56,822 nucleotides of DNA from Synergistes sp. (GCA_017537925.1 JAFYJW010000032.1:1-56822), one strand, 5' to 3'. Numbered from the stretch's first letter, positions 35,419 through 45,444 are shown. Numbers and translations are program-made. The notes: generated by a model not told the origin, from the letters alone.

Positions 35419-38400
35419 CTGCCGCTTCCTCCCTGACGTCTGAGTCTCATATAAGCGTTGTAGCGGCGCAGCCTGCCGCGAACTTTATCCATTATATCGT
35501 CAAGCATAAGGTAGACGACCGGTATGACCAGCAGAGTAAGCATCGTGGAAGTGAAGAGCCCGCCTATTACCGCCACGGACATCGGCTGCCTGATCTCGCC
35601 GCCCGCGGAAAGCGCAAGCGCCACAGGCAGTGAGCCGATCATCGTGGAAAATGTCGTCATAAGTATCGCGCGAAGCCTCAGCGGCCCGGCCTTCAAAACG
35701 GCCGTCACCTTATCGTCGCCCGCGGCGCGCAGCTGATTTATGAAATCGACCAGCAGTATCGCGTTGTTGACGACGACACCGACAAGAAGGATTATCCCCA
35801 TGAAGCTCATCACGGAAAGGCGCAGCCCCATAAGGGCCAGCAGGCCGAAGGAGCCGGCCGTCATCAGCGGCAGCGAGAACATTACCGTGAAGGGGTGCAC
35901 AAACGATTCAAACTGTATCGCCATCACGATGTAAACGAGGATGATAGCGAATATGAGAGCTGTCGTCATATATCCGAAGCTTTCCTTCATATACTCCGAA
36001 TCCCCGGCCGGCACCATGCTGTATGTGCCGTCGTGCGGCGCGTATTTCCGGAAGACTTCCTCCATTATCTTTATGCCCTCTCCGGGAGATATCCCTTCGA
36101 CGTTCGCGCCTATCTGAAGCGAACGCTGGCGGTTGTATCTTTTTATCACGTTGGGGGCCTTGCCGACGGAGCTTCTTACGATGCCCTCAGCAGGTATGGT
36201 CTTGCCGTTCTTCGTAGTGATAAGCGTTTTTAAGACCTTTTCCGGGTCGTCTCTGCCCTCTCTTTCGGAGCGCAGCACTATATCGTAGCGGTAGCCGCCG
36301 TCATTGAAGGAGCCGCTCTTGTCGCCGGCGAACCAGGTGAGCATCTCGTCTGAGAGATCCCTTATGCTTACGTTCATGTCGTCCGCAAGGGCCCGGTTGA
36401 GCGCAAGGTTGATGCGGGGCTTGTTCATCTGCAGGTCTGTCGTTATGTCGACGAGGCCGCGCGAATTTTCAGCCAGATCTTTCTTTATAAGATCTCCCAG
36501 TTCGGCAAGCGCTTCGCTCGTAGGCCCCTGTATCACGAGCGTGATGTCCGAACCGCCCCAGGTACCCATTTTTATGTCCGCGTCGCGGAAGCACATCAGC
36601 TTTTCGCGCAGTCGCTTCATTATTACGGGCGCGCGCGGGCGCAGCTTTCTGTCTATCAGCTCTATGTTCAGATTGGATTTGTAGACCTCCTGTCCTGCGC
36701 CGCTGCCTACTACGCCGTAAGTGTAGGCCACGGCTTCGTCCTGCTGGATCATATCTACCATATCCCTGGTGACCTGATCGGTGACCTCAAGCGCGGTGTC
36801 GGCCGGCAGCTCGACTTCCACGCGCAGACGCCCCTGGTCCTCGCTCGGGAAGAATTCGGTGCCGAGCGAAGCCGCTATGCCAACGCCGAGCGCAAACAGG
36901 GCAGCCGCGGCAAGCAGGACCGTTTTTCTGTGACTCACGGCAAATCCGAGCACGGTGCGGTAACGTCCCTCCAGCCACTTGAACGGAGCCTCCATCGCAA
37001 GCTGCAGCGACGAAGGCGCCCTGCTGCGCCCGAGCAGGCGCGAGCATAAGAACGGGGTCAGCGTGAGCGATATTATCAGAGAGATCGATATCGTGGTAGC
37101 GACGGTTACTCCGAAAGAGTTGAAGAAGCGCCCCATCATGCCGCCCATAAACGCTACCGGCACAAAGACCGCGAGCGTGGTGGCGGCGCCCGCAAGCACC
37201 GCGAACGCCACTTCGGCGGCGCCGTCTTCCGCCGCGCGGAACGCGCTTTTTCCGCTTTCTTTATGGCGCGAGATGTTTTCCATTACGACCGTCGTGGCGT
37301 CGACGACCATGCCGACCGCAAGAGACAGCCCCATCATCGACATATTGTTTATCGTTATCCCCATCCAATAGAGTACCGACATGCTGCCTAAAAGACAGAC
37401 CGGTATCGTGATGACGGCTATAAAGGTGGCCCGGATGGTCCTCAGGAAGAGGAACATGATAACGGAAGTGAGGCAGACCGACAGCACTATATCCCAGAAG
37501 ACGCCGTTCATCGAGTTAAGTATGAATTTCGCATTGTCGGAAGCCACGACAAGCATCGTGCCCGGAGGGGCTATGCTGTTCAGTTCCTTTATCCTCTCGC
37601 GCACCAGACGGGAAAGCAGGACTTCATTGGCTCCCTTCTGCTTGCGCACCATCACCATGATAGTCGGCCTGCCCTCGTAGAGCGATCCGCTGCGCCTGTC
37701 CTCAAAGCCGTCCTCGATGCGCGCTACGTCGCGCAGGCGTATCACGACTCCGTTTCTGACCGCGACTGGCAGATATTCCATCTCGGCGGCGGAGGAGTAT
37801 TCCCCTTCTATCCTTATCCCGTATTCGCGCGTGCCTGTCTCGACGCGTCCGGCAGGCAGCTCGACGTGCTTGTTGTATATCGCGTTTTTGATATCCTTTG
37901 TCGTAAGACCGTAGTTTTCGAGATCCCTCGGGCGCAGCCAGACGCGCATCTCACGATCCCTGAAGCCGGCGAGCTGCACGCCGCCGACTCCCTTTACCGT
38001 CTGGAGGCGCTCGGTAACGATCTTGTCAACAAAGCGGGAGAGCGTCTTCATATCGGTGCGGCCGTCGTTTTTGACGGCTATGTTCATGATCGGGCGGTCC
38101 GACGGGTCAAATTTATCGACCTGGGGATCGTCGCAGTCGTCGGGAAGGCGGTTGGTCGCCATGCTGACCTTGCCGCGCACGTCTGCCGCGGCAAAATCTA
38201 TATTTCTGTCGAGTTCGAATTCGATGACGATCACGGAACGCCCTTCGTAGCTGCTCGAGCTCATGTTTTTTATTCCTTCTATCGTATTTATGCGCGCTTC
38301 CAGTACGTCGGTCACATCGTTGTCTATAATGGCGGGGCTTGCGCCGTCCATGCTGGTGCGCACGACGACTATGGGGAATTCCACGTTGGGCATCCTCTCA

Positions 38401-38501
38401 ACGCCTAAGTTTTTGTATGAATATATGCCGAACACGACTGTCGCGATCGTAAGTATAAGGACCGTAACGGGACGCCGCAGTGAAATATCTGTAATCTTCA
38501 T
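35415..38501 (-). CDS. RND-family efflux pump, inner-membrane subunit (HAE1/AcrB-like)
   Basis: A 1028-residue pump with the RND plan: one N-terminal helix (RRPVTVLILTIATVVFG), a large periplasmic loop, TM2-6, a second periplasmic loop and TM8-12. In TM4 the proton-relay pair reads VGMVVDATTVV, so the first Asp is kept and the second is Ala. The start is taken at the ATG at 38501 (MKITDISLRRPV); an upstream in-frame GGGAG region serves as the ribosome-binding site. It exports drugs, bile salts or similar compounds by proton antiport with the coupled adaptor and channel. The substrate is not predictable. Confidence 0.93.
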   Translation of the reverse strand: MKITDISLRRPVTVLILTIATVVFGIYSYKNLGVERMPNVEFPIVVVRTSMDGASPAIIDNDVTDVLEARINTIEGIKNMSSSSYEGRSVIVIEFELDRNIDFAAADVRGKVSMATNRLPDDCDDPQVDKFDPSDRPIMNIAVKNDGRTDMKTLSRFVDKIVTERLQTVKGVGGVQLAGFRDREMRVWLRPRDLENYGLTTKDIKNAIYNKHVELPAGRVETGTREYGIRIEGEYSSAAEMEYLPVAVRNGVVIRLRDVARIEDGFEDRRSGSLYEGRPTIMVMVRKQKGANEVLLSRLVRERIKELNSIAPPGTMLVVASDNAKFILNSMNGVFWDIVLSVCLTSVIMFLFLRTIRATFIAVITIPVCLLGSMSVLYWMGITINNMSMMGLSLAVGMVVDATTVVMENISRHKESGKSAFRAAEDGAAEVAFAVLAGAATTLAVFVPVAFMGGMMGRFFNSFGVTVATTISISLIISLTLTPFLCSRLLGRSRAPSSLQLAMEAPFKWLEGRYRTVLGFAVSHRKTVLLAAAALFALGVGIAASLGTEFFPSEDQGRLRVEVELPADTALEVTDQVTRDMVDMIQQDEAVAYTYGVVGSGAGQEVYKSNLNIELIDRKLRPRAPVIMKRLREKLMCFRDADIKMGTWGGSDITLVIQGPTSEALAELGDLIKKDLAENSRGLVDITTDLQMNKPRINLALNRALADDMNVSIRDLSDEMLTWFAGDKSGSFNDGGYRYDIVLRSEREGRDDPEKVLKTLITTKNGKTIPAEGIVRSSVGKAPNVIKRYNRQRSLQIGANVEGISPGEGIKIMEEVFRKYAPHDGTYSMVPAGDSEYMKESFGYMTTALIFAIILVYIVMAIQFESFVHPFTVMFSLPLMTAGSFGLLALMGLRLSVMSFMGIILLVGVVVNNAILLVDFINQLRAAGDDKVTAVLKAGPLRLRAILMTTFSTMIGSLPVALALSAGGEIRQPMSVAVIGGLFTSTMLTLLVIPVVYLMLDDIMDKVRGRLRRYNAYMRLRRQGGSGR

Positions 38502-38527
38502 ATCTATGAACCACTCCCGCGAAAACG

Positions 38528-38556
38528 GCGGCAATTTGCCGCGTTACGTTATTATA
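38528..38556 (-). promoter_or_regulatory. Promoter -10 and perfect 15-bp inverted repeat (operator candidate) before the efflux operon
   Basis: A minus-strand TATAAT lies at 38551-38556, with a perfect 7-1-7 palindrome GCGGCAA-T-TTGCCGC at 38528-38542 between it and the pump start. The palindrome would overlap the transcription start and initial transcript, a usual position for TetR- or MarR-type repression. No regulator gene is adjacent. Confidence 0.55.
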
Positions 38557-38653
38557 CAGCCGTTATGTGTAAATTTTATGACACTTATTTAAATGTGATT
38601 CATAATACATCGGACGGCATGCCCGGCTTAATGTCCGCGGCGGCGTTTGCGTG

Positions 38654-38659
38654 TATAAT
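38654..38659 (+). promoter_or_regulatory. Possible -10 (TATAAT) for malQ
   Basis: A perfect TATAAT 36 nt before the malQ TTG. The -35 region is GC-rich and does not match the consensus well. Confidence 0.4.
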
Positions 38660-38694
38660 ACTATGGTTACGCGGCTTATCCGGGAGGTTTTTTT

Positions 38695-40218
38695 TTGGCG
38701 GGGAAACGAAGAAGCGGAGTCATCATGCATATATCGTCGCTGCCGGGATCGTTCGGCTCGGGCGACTTCGGAAGCGGCGCGCGATGCTTTGCAGGCATGC
38801 TGGCGGGCGCCGGTTTCTCGATATGGCAGGTGCTGCCGCTGACCCCGGTCGATCCCGCGCTCGGGAACTCTCCCTACAGCTCGGCTTCCGCATTTGCCGG
38901 GAACAGTATGTTCATAAGCCCAGAACTGCTCTGCGAAGAGGGGCTCGTACACCCAGAAGAGGCCGAGAGATTCAAAACCGCTTCCGGAAGACATTCGGAC
39001 TTTAAACACGCTTCGCTCTGCCGGAATGAACTGCTGCGCACAGCGTTTGAAAACTTTACCGGCAAAAGCGGGAACTTTGAACAGATGCGCTCCGACTTCG
39101 CCCTATTCTGCTCGGAAGAGACGCATTGGCTTGACGACTACGCGCTTTTCCGCGTCATAAAAGATAATAACGGCGGGCGCTGCTGGGCGGAATGGCCGCA
39201 TGAACTTGCCTTCAGGGGCAAAGCAGCCCTTTCCGCATTCGCACTCGCACATACGCGGGAGATACTATTCGTCAAATTCGAGCAGTTTATCTTCTTCAGG
39301 CAGCTCAAGTCGCTCTCAGCCCTCTGCGCGGAGCTCGGAGTGACGCTTTTCGGGGACATCCCGATATATACCGCGTGGGACAGCGCGGACGTCTGGTCGA
39401 ACAAAGAGATTTTCTGCCTTGAAGCGGACGGTTCGCAGCGCGGACAGGCAGGCGTCCCCCCGGACTATTTCAGCAAGACAGGACAGCTGTGGGGAAACCC
39501 GCTCTATGACTGGAAAGCAATGGAGCGAGGCGGATTTGCGTGGTGGCGCAGGCGTATCTCCCACACGCTGAAGTACTGCGGCATGGTCCGTATAGACCAC
39601 TTCAGGGGCCTTTGCGCATACTGGGATATACCGGCAGGCGAAAAAACAGCCGAGAAAGGCCGCTGGAGGCAGGCCTCCGGCAGGGAGATGCTCTCCGCTT
39701 TCAGCCGCGATATGTACGGAGCGCCTCTGCCGCTCGTCGCGGAAGACTTGGGAGTGATCACCGACGACGTAAGGCAGCTCATGCAGGAATTCGCGCTGCC
39801 CGGCATGAGCGTGCTGCTCTTTGCGTTCGGCAGCGGCGCGGATAATCCATACCTGCCGCATAATGTCGCGCGCTGCTCTGTGATATATACAGGCACGCAT
39901 GACAACGACACCGTGCGCGGCTGGTGGGATACAGACGCGTCGGATGCCGAAAAAAAGAGCTTTGCCGACTACGCCGGAACTGAAATAACTTCCGAAAACG
40001 CGGCACGGGTCATGACGCGGATGGCGCTCTCATCAACCGCCGACACAGCCGTCGTGCCGATGCAGGATATACTGGGGCTCGGCTCCGAATGCCGCATGAA
40101 TACGCCATCCCTCCCGCTCGGAAACTGGACATGGAGGATGCTGCCCAGTGAATCCGAAAGATTTTCCGCGGACCTCGGCGCTTTTTATAAAAAGATGAAC
40201 GCCGTTTACGGACGTTAA
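38695..40218 (+). CDS. malQ: 4-alpha-glucanotransferase (amylomaltase)
   Basis: A 507-residue GH77 enzyme that shuffles alpha-1,4-glucan segments between maltodextrins. It starts at TTG with GGGAGG 7 nt upstream and continues SGVIMHISSLPGSFGSGDFG. The catalytic nucleophile Asp is in MVRIDHFRGL (about residue 299), the acid/base Glu in VAEDLG (about 346) and the third Asp in TGTHDNDT (about 400). Length equals that of typical bacterial MalQ. It is followed 10 nt later by a phosphoglycerol-transferase-like gene, suggesting that the glucan it handles may feed envelope glycan synthesis or that it is simply the operon leader. Confidence 0.94.
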   Translation: MAGKRRSGVIMHISSLPGSFGSGDFGSGARCFAGMLAGAGFSIWQVLPLTPVDPALGNSPYSSASAFAGNSMFISPELLCEEGLVHPEEAERFKTASGRHSDFKHASLCRNELLRTAFENFTGKSGNFEQMRSDFALFCSEETHWLDDYALFRVIKDNNGGRCWAEWPHELAFRGKAALSAFALAHTREILFVKFEQFIFFRQLKSLSALCAELGVTLFGDIPIYTAWDSADVWSNKEIFCLEADGSQRGQAGVPPDYFSKTGQLWGNPLYDWKAMERGGFAWWRRRISHTLKYCGMVRIDHFRGLCAYWDIPAGEKTAEKGRWRQASGREMLSAFSRDMYGAPLPLVAEDLGVITDDVRQLMQEFALPGMSVLLFAFGSGADNPYLPHNVARCSVIYTGTHDNDTVRGWWDTDASDAEKKSFADYAGTEITSENAARVMTRMALSSTADTAVVPMQDILGLGSECRMNTPSLPLGNWTWRMLPSESERFSADLGAFYKKMNAVYGR

Positions 40219-40228
40219 GGGAGCGGCG

Positions 40229-42148
40229 ATGAATTACATAACCCCGCCAAGATATCTTTACCGGCGTGCCGGACGGGATTACCGCGAGCTGATCTTCTTC
40301 GCCTTTATGGCGGCGGCTCTTTTCCTCAAGTTCTTCTTTCTTGAAGGCGTGGTGTCGGGGCGCGTCGACCGGCACGCCCTTTCAGCAGCTGCGTCCGCGG
40401 CATTCTGCGTTATCACGGTGTCGCTGCTTTCGCTCTGCTGGAGGCGCATCCGCCTGCCGCTCTCTCTTGCCGCCGACCTTCTGCTTACGCTGCTGGTACT
40501 TACGGACGTCCTTCATATGCGCTTCTACTCCGATCTCTTTTCTCTGCACAACATAGGGCTCTCTTCCCAGGTGGCAGATGTTTCAGAGTCGGTGACAGCG
40601 CTCATATCGATAAAAGACATACTCTATTTCGCGGATATTCCTATCATGTACCTTTATTACCGTGTTTTCAGGCGCATATCGGTGCATCCCTTCTTCCGCG
40701 CCGTAACGGCAAAGCGTCTTGTCTGCATGCTCCTTCTGCTTGCCGCGTCGGTCGGCGTGATAGCATGGCGCGTCCAAAGCTATGACAGGAAAATACGCGG
40801 TGTCCTCCGTTCGATGTGGGACCGTCCGGCTGTATGCAACAATGTCGGAGCGGTAACATACCGTCTTGCGGACACATGGAACGCGATACGGGACCTTGCC
40901 GGAAAGCGGCGGCTCAGCCAAAGCGATATCGACAGGACAAGAGCCCTGTATGAAGCGCAGACATCCTCGTTCCGCATCCCTGCGGGCGTCTTCGGCGCGG
41001 CCAAGGGCAAAAACCTTATAATCATACAGATAGAATCCCTTCAGCAGTTCGCGATCGGCCTGAGATTCAACGGGCGTGAAGTCACGCCTAACCTGAACGG
41101 CTTCGTGCGCGGGGCCTCCTTTGCCGGCTCCGCATACAATCAGACCAGCTCCGGGAACAGTTCCGACGCAGAATTTCTCGTAAACGCAGGACTCTATCCT
41201 GCGGCCGCCGGGGTCGCCTACACGCGCTTTGCCGGCAACAGCTACGAAGGGCTGCCGAAATATCTGCGCGAAAAGGGCTACAGGACGATCGCTATGCACG
41301 GCGACAAAGCAGGCTTCTGGAACAGGGGGCATATGTACCCGGCGCTCGGCTTTGAACGCTTCGTGAGCAAAAAGGATTATGAGACAGACGAGCTCATAGG
41401 CATGGGGCTGAGCGACGGCAGTTTCTTAAGGCAGTCGCTGGCAATGCTTAAGAATGAAAAACAGCCCTTTTACGCATTTCTGATAACTCTGTCGAGCCAC
41501 TATCCCTTCAACTGGGAAGCGCTCGCAAAGCGCGCTGATTTCAGCATCGAAGGCTACAGAGGCACCGTGGTCGGAAACTATATGAGCGCGATACACTATC
41601 TTGACCGCGAATTCGGTTCCTTTATCGCGGGGCTTAAGGAAGCAGGGCTCTACGACAGAAGCGTTATTGCGGTATACGGAGACCATACGGCGATACCGCG
41701 CTGGGACGCCGCCGCCCTTTCCAGACTGCTCGGGACAGACCTGTCAAAGGATCACGTCTGGAGGGATATGCAGCGAGTGCCTCTCGTGATAAACGTTCCG
41801 GGACAGAAAACCCTGCCTGTAAGCAAAAAGAATTCTTTCGGGCTGATAAACCTGCCGAGGACGCTTGCGCTGCTCTTAGGGTTTGACCTCCGCAGCGGAT
41901 TTGGAGCCGACATCTTTGACGACAGCCTGCGTCCCGTTATTTTCCGCAGCGGCTCATATATAATAGGTAATGTTTTCGTCACGCCGCAGAACAAAAGCGC
42001 GGTCAACGTAAAAACAGGAGAAGAAGCCGGCTTTGACGGATACGGGGATACAACTTCTCTTGCCGCCGAAACGCTTGCGGCAAGCGATATGATATTAGAG
42101 CATGACCTGATGCCGCGCATGCACGAAAAGAAGGAGGCCGCCAAATGA
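40229..42148 (+). CDS. LtaS/OpgB-like phosphoglycerol transferase (alkaline-phosphatase fold), copy 1
   Basis: A 639-residue protein. Five N-terminal transmembrane helices (about 25-190) precede an extracytoplasmic sulfatase-type domain from about 245. Metal and catalytic motifs are present: IIIQIESLQQF (Glu), SGNSSDAEF (nucleophile position, Ser where LtaS has Thr), LSSHYPFN and VYGDHTAIP. Such enzymes move phosphoglycerol (or another phospho-alcohol) from phosphatidylglycerol onto a glycan or lipid outside the inner membrane. In a diderm this fits osmoregulated glucans or an envelope polymer better than lipoteichoic acid. The stop overlaps the next start by 4 nt (ATGA). Confidence 0.82.
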   Translation: MNYITPPRYLYRRAGRDYRELIFFAFMAAALFLKFFFLEGVVSGRVDRHALSAAASAAFCVITVSLLSLCWRRIRLPLSLAADLLLTLLVLTDVLHMRFYSDLFSLHNIGLSSQVADVSESVTALISIKDILYFADIPIMYLYYRVFRRISVHPFFRAVTAKRLVCMLLLLAASVGVIAWRVQSYDRKIRGVLRSMWDRPAVCNNVGAVTYRLADTWNAIRDLAGKRRLSQSDIDRTRALYEAQTSSFRIPAGVFGAAKGKNLIIIQIESLQQFAIGLRFNGREVTPNLNGFVRGASFAGSAYNQTSSGNSSDAEFLVNAGLYPAAAGVAYTRFAGNSYEGLPKYLREKGYRTIAMHGDKAGFWNRGHMYPALGFERFVSKKDYETDELIGMGLSDGSFLRQSLAMLKNEKQPFYAFLITLSSHYPFNWEALAKRADFSIEGYRGTVVGNYMSAIHYLDREFGSFIAGLKEAGLYDRSVIAVYGDHTAIPRWDAAALSRLLGTDLSKDHVWRDMQRVPLVINVPGQKTLPVSKKNSFGLINLPRTLALLLGFDLRSGFGADIFDDSLRPVIFRSGSYIIGNVFVTPQNKSAVNVKTGEEAGFDGYGDTTSLAAETLAASDMILEHDLMPRMHEKKEAAK

Positions 42149-44055
42149 GATTTCCGTCGAAAGACGATCCGCTGAAGCTGAGCGGCCTGCAGTTTGCCGC
42201 GCTGGTATTCGCCGCGCTTTGGCTGAAGTTCTTCAGCGTAGATTACGCGGTCGCCGACGTTTTGAACTGGCCTTCCTTCGGCACATTATCCCTCCATGTG
42301 TTCCGCCATTCGCTGCGCGCGCTTGCGGTATGCCTGCCCTCGCTGGGCGCCATCATATGCTTTTCGCTCCCGCTTGCATTCGTGCCGAAAAAGTATCGCA
42401 CCGCGGCCTTTCTTATCCTCGATCTGCTCGTTTCCGTACTTATATTCACAGACAGACTTTTTGTGCGCTATTACGGAGACATCTTCATATTCCACGATCT
42501 GATGCTCGTGCCCCAGACCGGGCTGATAACAAAATCGATATGGGCGCTCACGACTCCGGTCGACATACTGATGTTCGCAGACGTACTGCTGCTTGTGTGG
42601 CTCATAAAAAGCGGCAGGCTGCAGGTCTCTTTCAGCGAAGACAGGAAAACTGCGGTAACCGTGTCAGCCGCTCTGCTTCTTTTCGCAGCCGCGGTACAGT
42701 GCGGCGCGATATGGCACCTTAAAGAATTCCGCCCGAATATAATAAACGCGATGTACGACCGCCTTTCCGTATGCGCATGGATAAGCTCCGCGACATTCCA
42801 CTGGTGGGATGCGGTAACCACGACGAACAAAGCGCTGACCCCGAGGAACGTACCGTATGACGCCGTAAGCGAGATCTCGTCATGGTTTGCGTCGCGGCGC
42901 CGCGCCCCCCGCCAGGGAACTGCCGCGAAAAACCTTATACTGGTGCAGTGCGAAGCGCTGCAGTATTTCGCGATAGATCTTGAGATTGGCGGCGTCCCGG
43001 TAACGCCCAACCTCAACCGCTTCAAAAACGAATGCTATTATTTCCCCAATACATGGAGCCAGACCGCCGGAGGCAACAGCGCCGACGCAGAATTCATAGC
43101 CAATACGGGCTTTTTCCCGGCGGCTTCCGGGGCCGCGTACACGCTCTATGCGGACAACAGCTACAATTCGCTCGCGCTCGCGATGCGGCGCAGCGGCGCA
43201 AGAGCTGTCGTGATTCAGGGAACGAAAAGCGCTTTCTGGAACTGTCACAGGATGCACCCTAAGCTGCGCTTCAACAAACAGTACAGTCAGAACACATATC
43301 CGTATGACGAAGTCATAGGGCTCGGGCTCAGCGACAGAGTGATATTCGGACACGCCCTGGGGATACTGGACGAAATGAAAACGCCGTTTTATATGTTCAT
43401 CGTAACGCTCTCGAGCCATCATCCCTTCGACTTTGAAGGCATTCCGAAGGATTCCCTGCCGCTGCCGGAAGAGCTGAAAGACACGCTTACCGGCAATTAC
43501 CTGCTTTCCCTCAACTACTTCGACAAACAGTTCGGAATGTTCGTCGAGGGGCTGCGAAAGCGCGGACTGCTCGAAAAATGCGTGATAGCAGTCTACGGAG
43601 ACCACCCTGCGATACCGGCCGCCCATAAGGAGGAGCTCGGAAAGCTGCTTGACATGAAAATACAAAGCGCCGCCGACTGGAAGTACACCCGCCGCGTCGC
43701 CTTTATGCTGCATACGCCGGAAAGCATGAAGAAGCCGCGCGTATATCCGCGCAACGCGGGGCAGATAGACATTCTGCCTACGATCTCGGCTCTGCTCGGG
43801 CTGGATATCACGACGACCTTCGGCAGCGACCTGCTGAATAACGATTCGGAGGAATTCGTGGTATTCCGCAACGGGAGCTATATAACCGGGAATTTCTATG
43901 TAGAACCGGCGGCAGGCAGCGCGACGAATATTTATACCGGAGTATCCGGCAGCGCCGATGATTATTCCGAGGAAACGGAAGACGCGGCGCGGCGCCTCCG
44001 CTACAGCGATCTGATACTGGAAAACAACCTGATAAAAGCGATAACAGAAAAGTGA
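42145..44055 (+). CDS. LtaS/OpgB-like phosphoglycerol transferase, copy 2
   Basis: A 636-residue paralogue of the preceding gene with the same plan: five N-terminal helices, then the catalytic domain. The motifs are LILVQCEALQYF, GGNSADAEF, LSSHHPFD and VYGDHPAIP, so metal ligands are retained. The residue after the nucleophile serine differs (GNSAD versus GNSSD). Tandem copies with ATGA coupling suggest a primase/synthase or initiation/elongation division of labour, as known for some LtaS-LtaP pairs (inference). Both C-termini end in similar YIxGNxxVxP blocks followed by a charged helix. Confidence 0.82.
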   Translation: MRFPSKDDPLKLSGLQFAALVFAALWLKFFSVDYAVADVLNWPSFGTLSLHVFRHSLRALAVCLPSLGAIICFSLPLAFVPKKYRTAAFLILDLLVSVLIFTDRLFVRYYGDIFIFHDLMLVPQTGLITKSIWALTTPVDILMFADVLLLVWLIKSGRLQVSFSEDRKTAVTVSAALLLFAAAVQCGAIWHLKEFRPNIINAMYDRLSVCAWISSATFHWWDAVTTTNKALTPRNVPYDAVSEISSWFASRRRAPRQGTAAKNLILVQCEALQYFAIDLEIGGVPVTPNLNRFKNECYYFPNTWSQTAGGNSADAEFIANTGFFPAASGAAYTLYADNSYNSLALAMRRSGARAVVIQGTKSAFWNCHRMHPKLRFNKQYSQNTYPYDEVIGLGLSDRVIFGHALGILDEMKTPFYMFIVTLSSHHPFDFEGIPKDSLPLPEELKDTLTGNYLLSLNYFDKQFGMFVEGLRKRGLLEKCVIAVYGDHPAIPAAHKEELGKLLDMKIQSAADWKYTRRVAFMLHTPESMKKPRVYPRNAGQIDILPTISALLGLDITTTFGSDLLNNDSEEFVVFRNGSYITGNFYVEPAAGSATNIYTGVSGSADDYSEETEDAARRLRYSDLILENNLIKAITEK

Positions 44056-44122
44056 CATTGTAATTAAGGCGCGGGGCGGGTATGATAGTTATGTATGCAA
44101 TGATACAGAGGTGGCTTTGTTC

Positions 44123-45433
44123 ATGAACCGTACAGAATTGTTCTACTGGCTTATATGGTGGGGCTGGTGGATCATACAGTTCGTTCTTTACACCTTCCTC
44201 ACCGCGCTGATCTGCGACGGCGTCTATCAGCTGGTCGTAAGCATCCGCGGTTTCTGGAACCAGAAAAGCATGCCTCAGGCGAAGCGCTACCGCAGATTCG
44301 CCGTGCTCGTGCCTGCCCACAACGAAGCCGCGGTCATAACGCCGCTGCTTGAGAGCCTTGCCGGACAGAATTATCCGAAAAACTGCTATAAAGTCTATGC
44401 GTCGTGCGACAACTGCACTGACAACACCGCGGAGCTTGCCCGCGCTCACGGAGCCGTAGCGCTCGAACGCTTCGACAAAGAACATAACGGCAAGACATGG
44501 AACGTCCGCTGGGCGCTTACAAAGATCCCGCTGAATGAGACGGACGCGCTCGCTATGTTCGACGCCGACAACCTTGCTGACAGGAATTTCCTTATGGAAA
44601 TGAACAACTACATGGAGCTCCACCCGGAAGCCGAAGCGATACAGGGAGTGCTCGACGTCAAGAATCCCGACGACAACTGGCTGACGCGCTCCTACGCGCT
44701 GGCCTACTGGTTCACGAACCGCTTCTGGCAGCTTGCGCGCGGACTGTGGGGACTTTCCTGCACGCTCGGCGGCACAGGGCTCGTGATAAGGACGGCAACG
44801 CTCGAGAGGGTGGGCTGGGACCTGAAAAGCCTGACAGAAGACCTTGAGATGTCGACAAGGCTGATACTCTCCGGCAGCAGGGTGCACTGGAACGACGCCG
44901 CCGTGATATACGACGAAAAGCCTCAGGATATGGCGGTGTCGAGGCGCCAGCGCACGCGCTGGATGCAGGGGCATTACTGGGTATTCTGGAATTACGGCTG
45001 GGATGTGCTGAAGGCTTTCTTCGTCACGCGGCACATACAGTATCTTGACCTCTTTCTCTATCTTCTTGCGCCGCTGAAATCATGTCTCGGAATAATAATC
45101 ATGATAGGCGGCATGGCTTTCACACTTGTAAACAACATGCTGCTCTACCCGTCGTCCGACATTCCGCAGTCGGCGTTTGAGTGGGCGCTCTTTTTCGGTC
45201 TGCCGATTTTCTCGATAATCTTCTTCTGTCTGCTCTGCGCAGTGGCGGGGCCTTCCTTTCATGAAAAAAGATTTACGCTGCGCTATGTAAAAGACACTTT
45301 CGCGTACTTCTGGTTCGGTCTTACATGGATACCGATACTCTTTAAAGCCCCGTTCCTCGCAAAAGACCAGGGCAACTGGGTAAAGACAGAGCACACCCGC
45401 GGCATTTCCATAGGCGACGTGGGCAGACAGTAA
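44123..45433 (+). CDS. Membrane GT2 glycosyltransferase, BcsA/hyaluronan-synthase-like
   Basis: A 436-residue processive-type GT2. N-terminal hydrophobic segments (WLIWWGWWIIQFVLYTFL) precede the catalytic domain with LVPAHNEA, FDADN (D,DxD), TEDLEMS (base Asp) and the processive QxxRW motif in RQRTRWMQGHYW. About four C-terminal transmembrane helices follow. The ATG at 44123 is chosen, with GAGGTGG 8-9 nt before it. It would polymerise or add sugars at the inner membrane, probably for the same envelope glycan that the phosphoglycerol transferases modify. The 4-residue longer GTG start at 44111 overlaps the ribosome-binding site. Confidence 0.85.
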   Translation: MNRTELFYWLIWWGWWIIQFVLYTFLTALICDGVYQLVVSIRGFWNQKSMPQAKRYRRFAVLVPAHNEAAVITPLLESLAGQNYPKNCYKVYASCDNCTDNTAELARAHGAVALERFDKEHNGKTWNVRWALTKIPLNETDALAMFDADNLADRNFLMEMNNYMELHPEAEAIQGVLDVKNPDDNWLTRSYALAYWFTNRFWQLARGLWGLSCTLGGTGLVIRTATLERVGWDLKSLTEDLEMSTRLILSGSRVHWNDAAVIYDEKPQDMAVSRRQRTRWMQGHYWVFWNYGWDVLKAFFVTRHIQYLDLFLYLLAPLKSCLGIIIMIGGMAFTLVNNMLLYPSSDIPQSAFEWALFFGLPIFSIIFFCLLCAVAGPSFHEKRFTLRYVKDTFAYFWFGLTWIPILFKAPFLAKDQGNWVKTEHTRGISIGDVGRQ

Positions 45434-45444
45434 GGGACGGGAGA

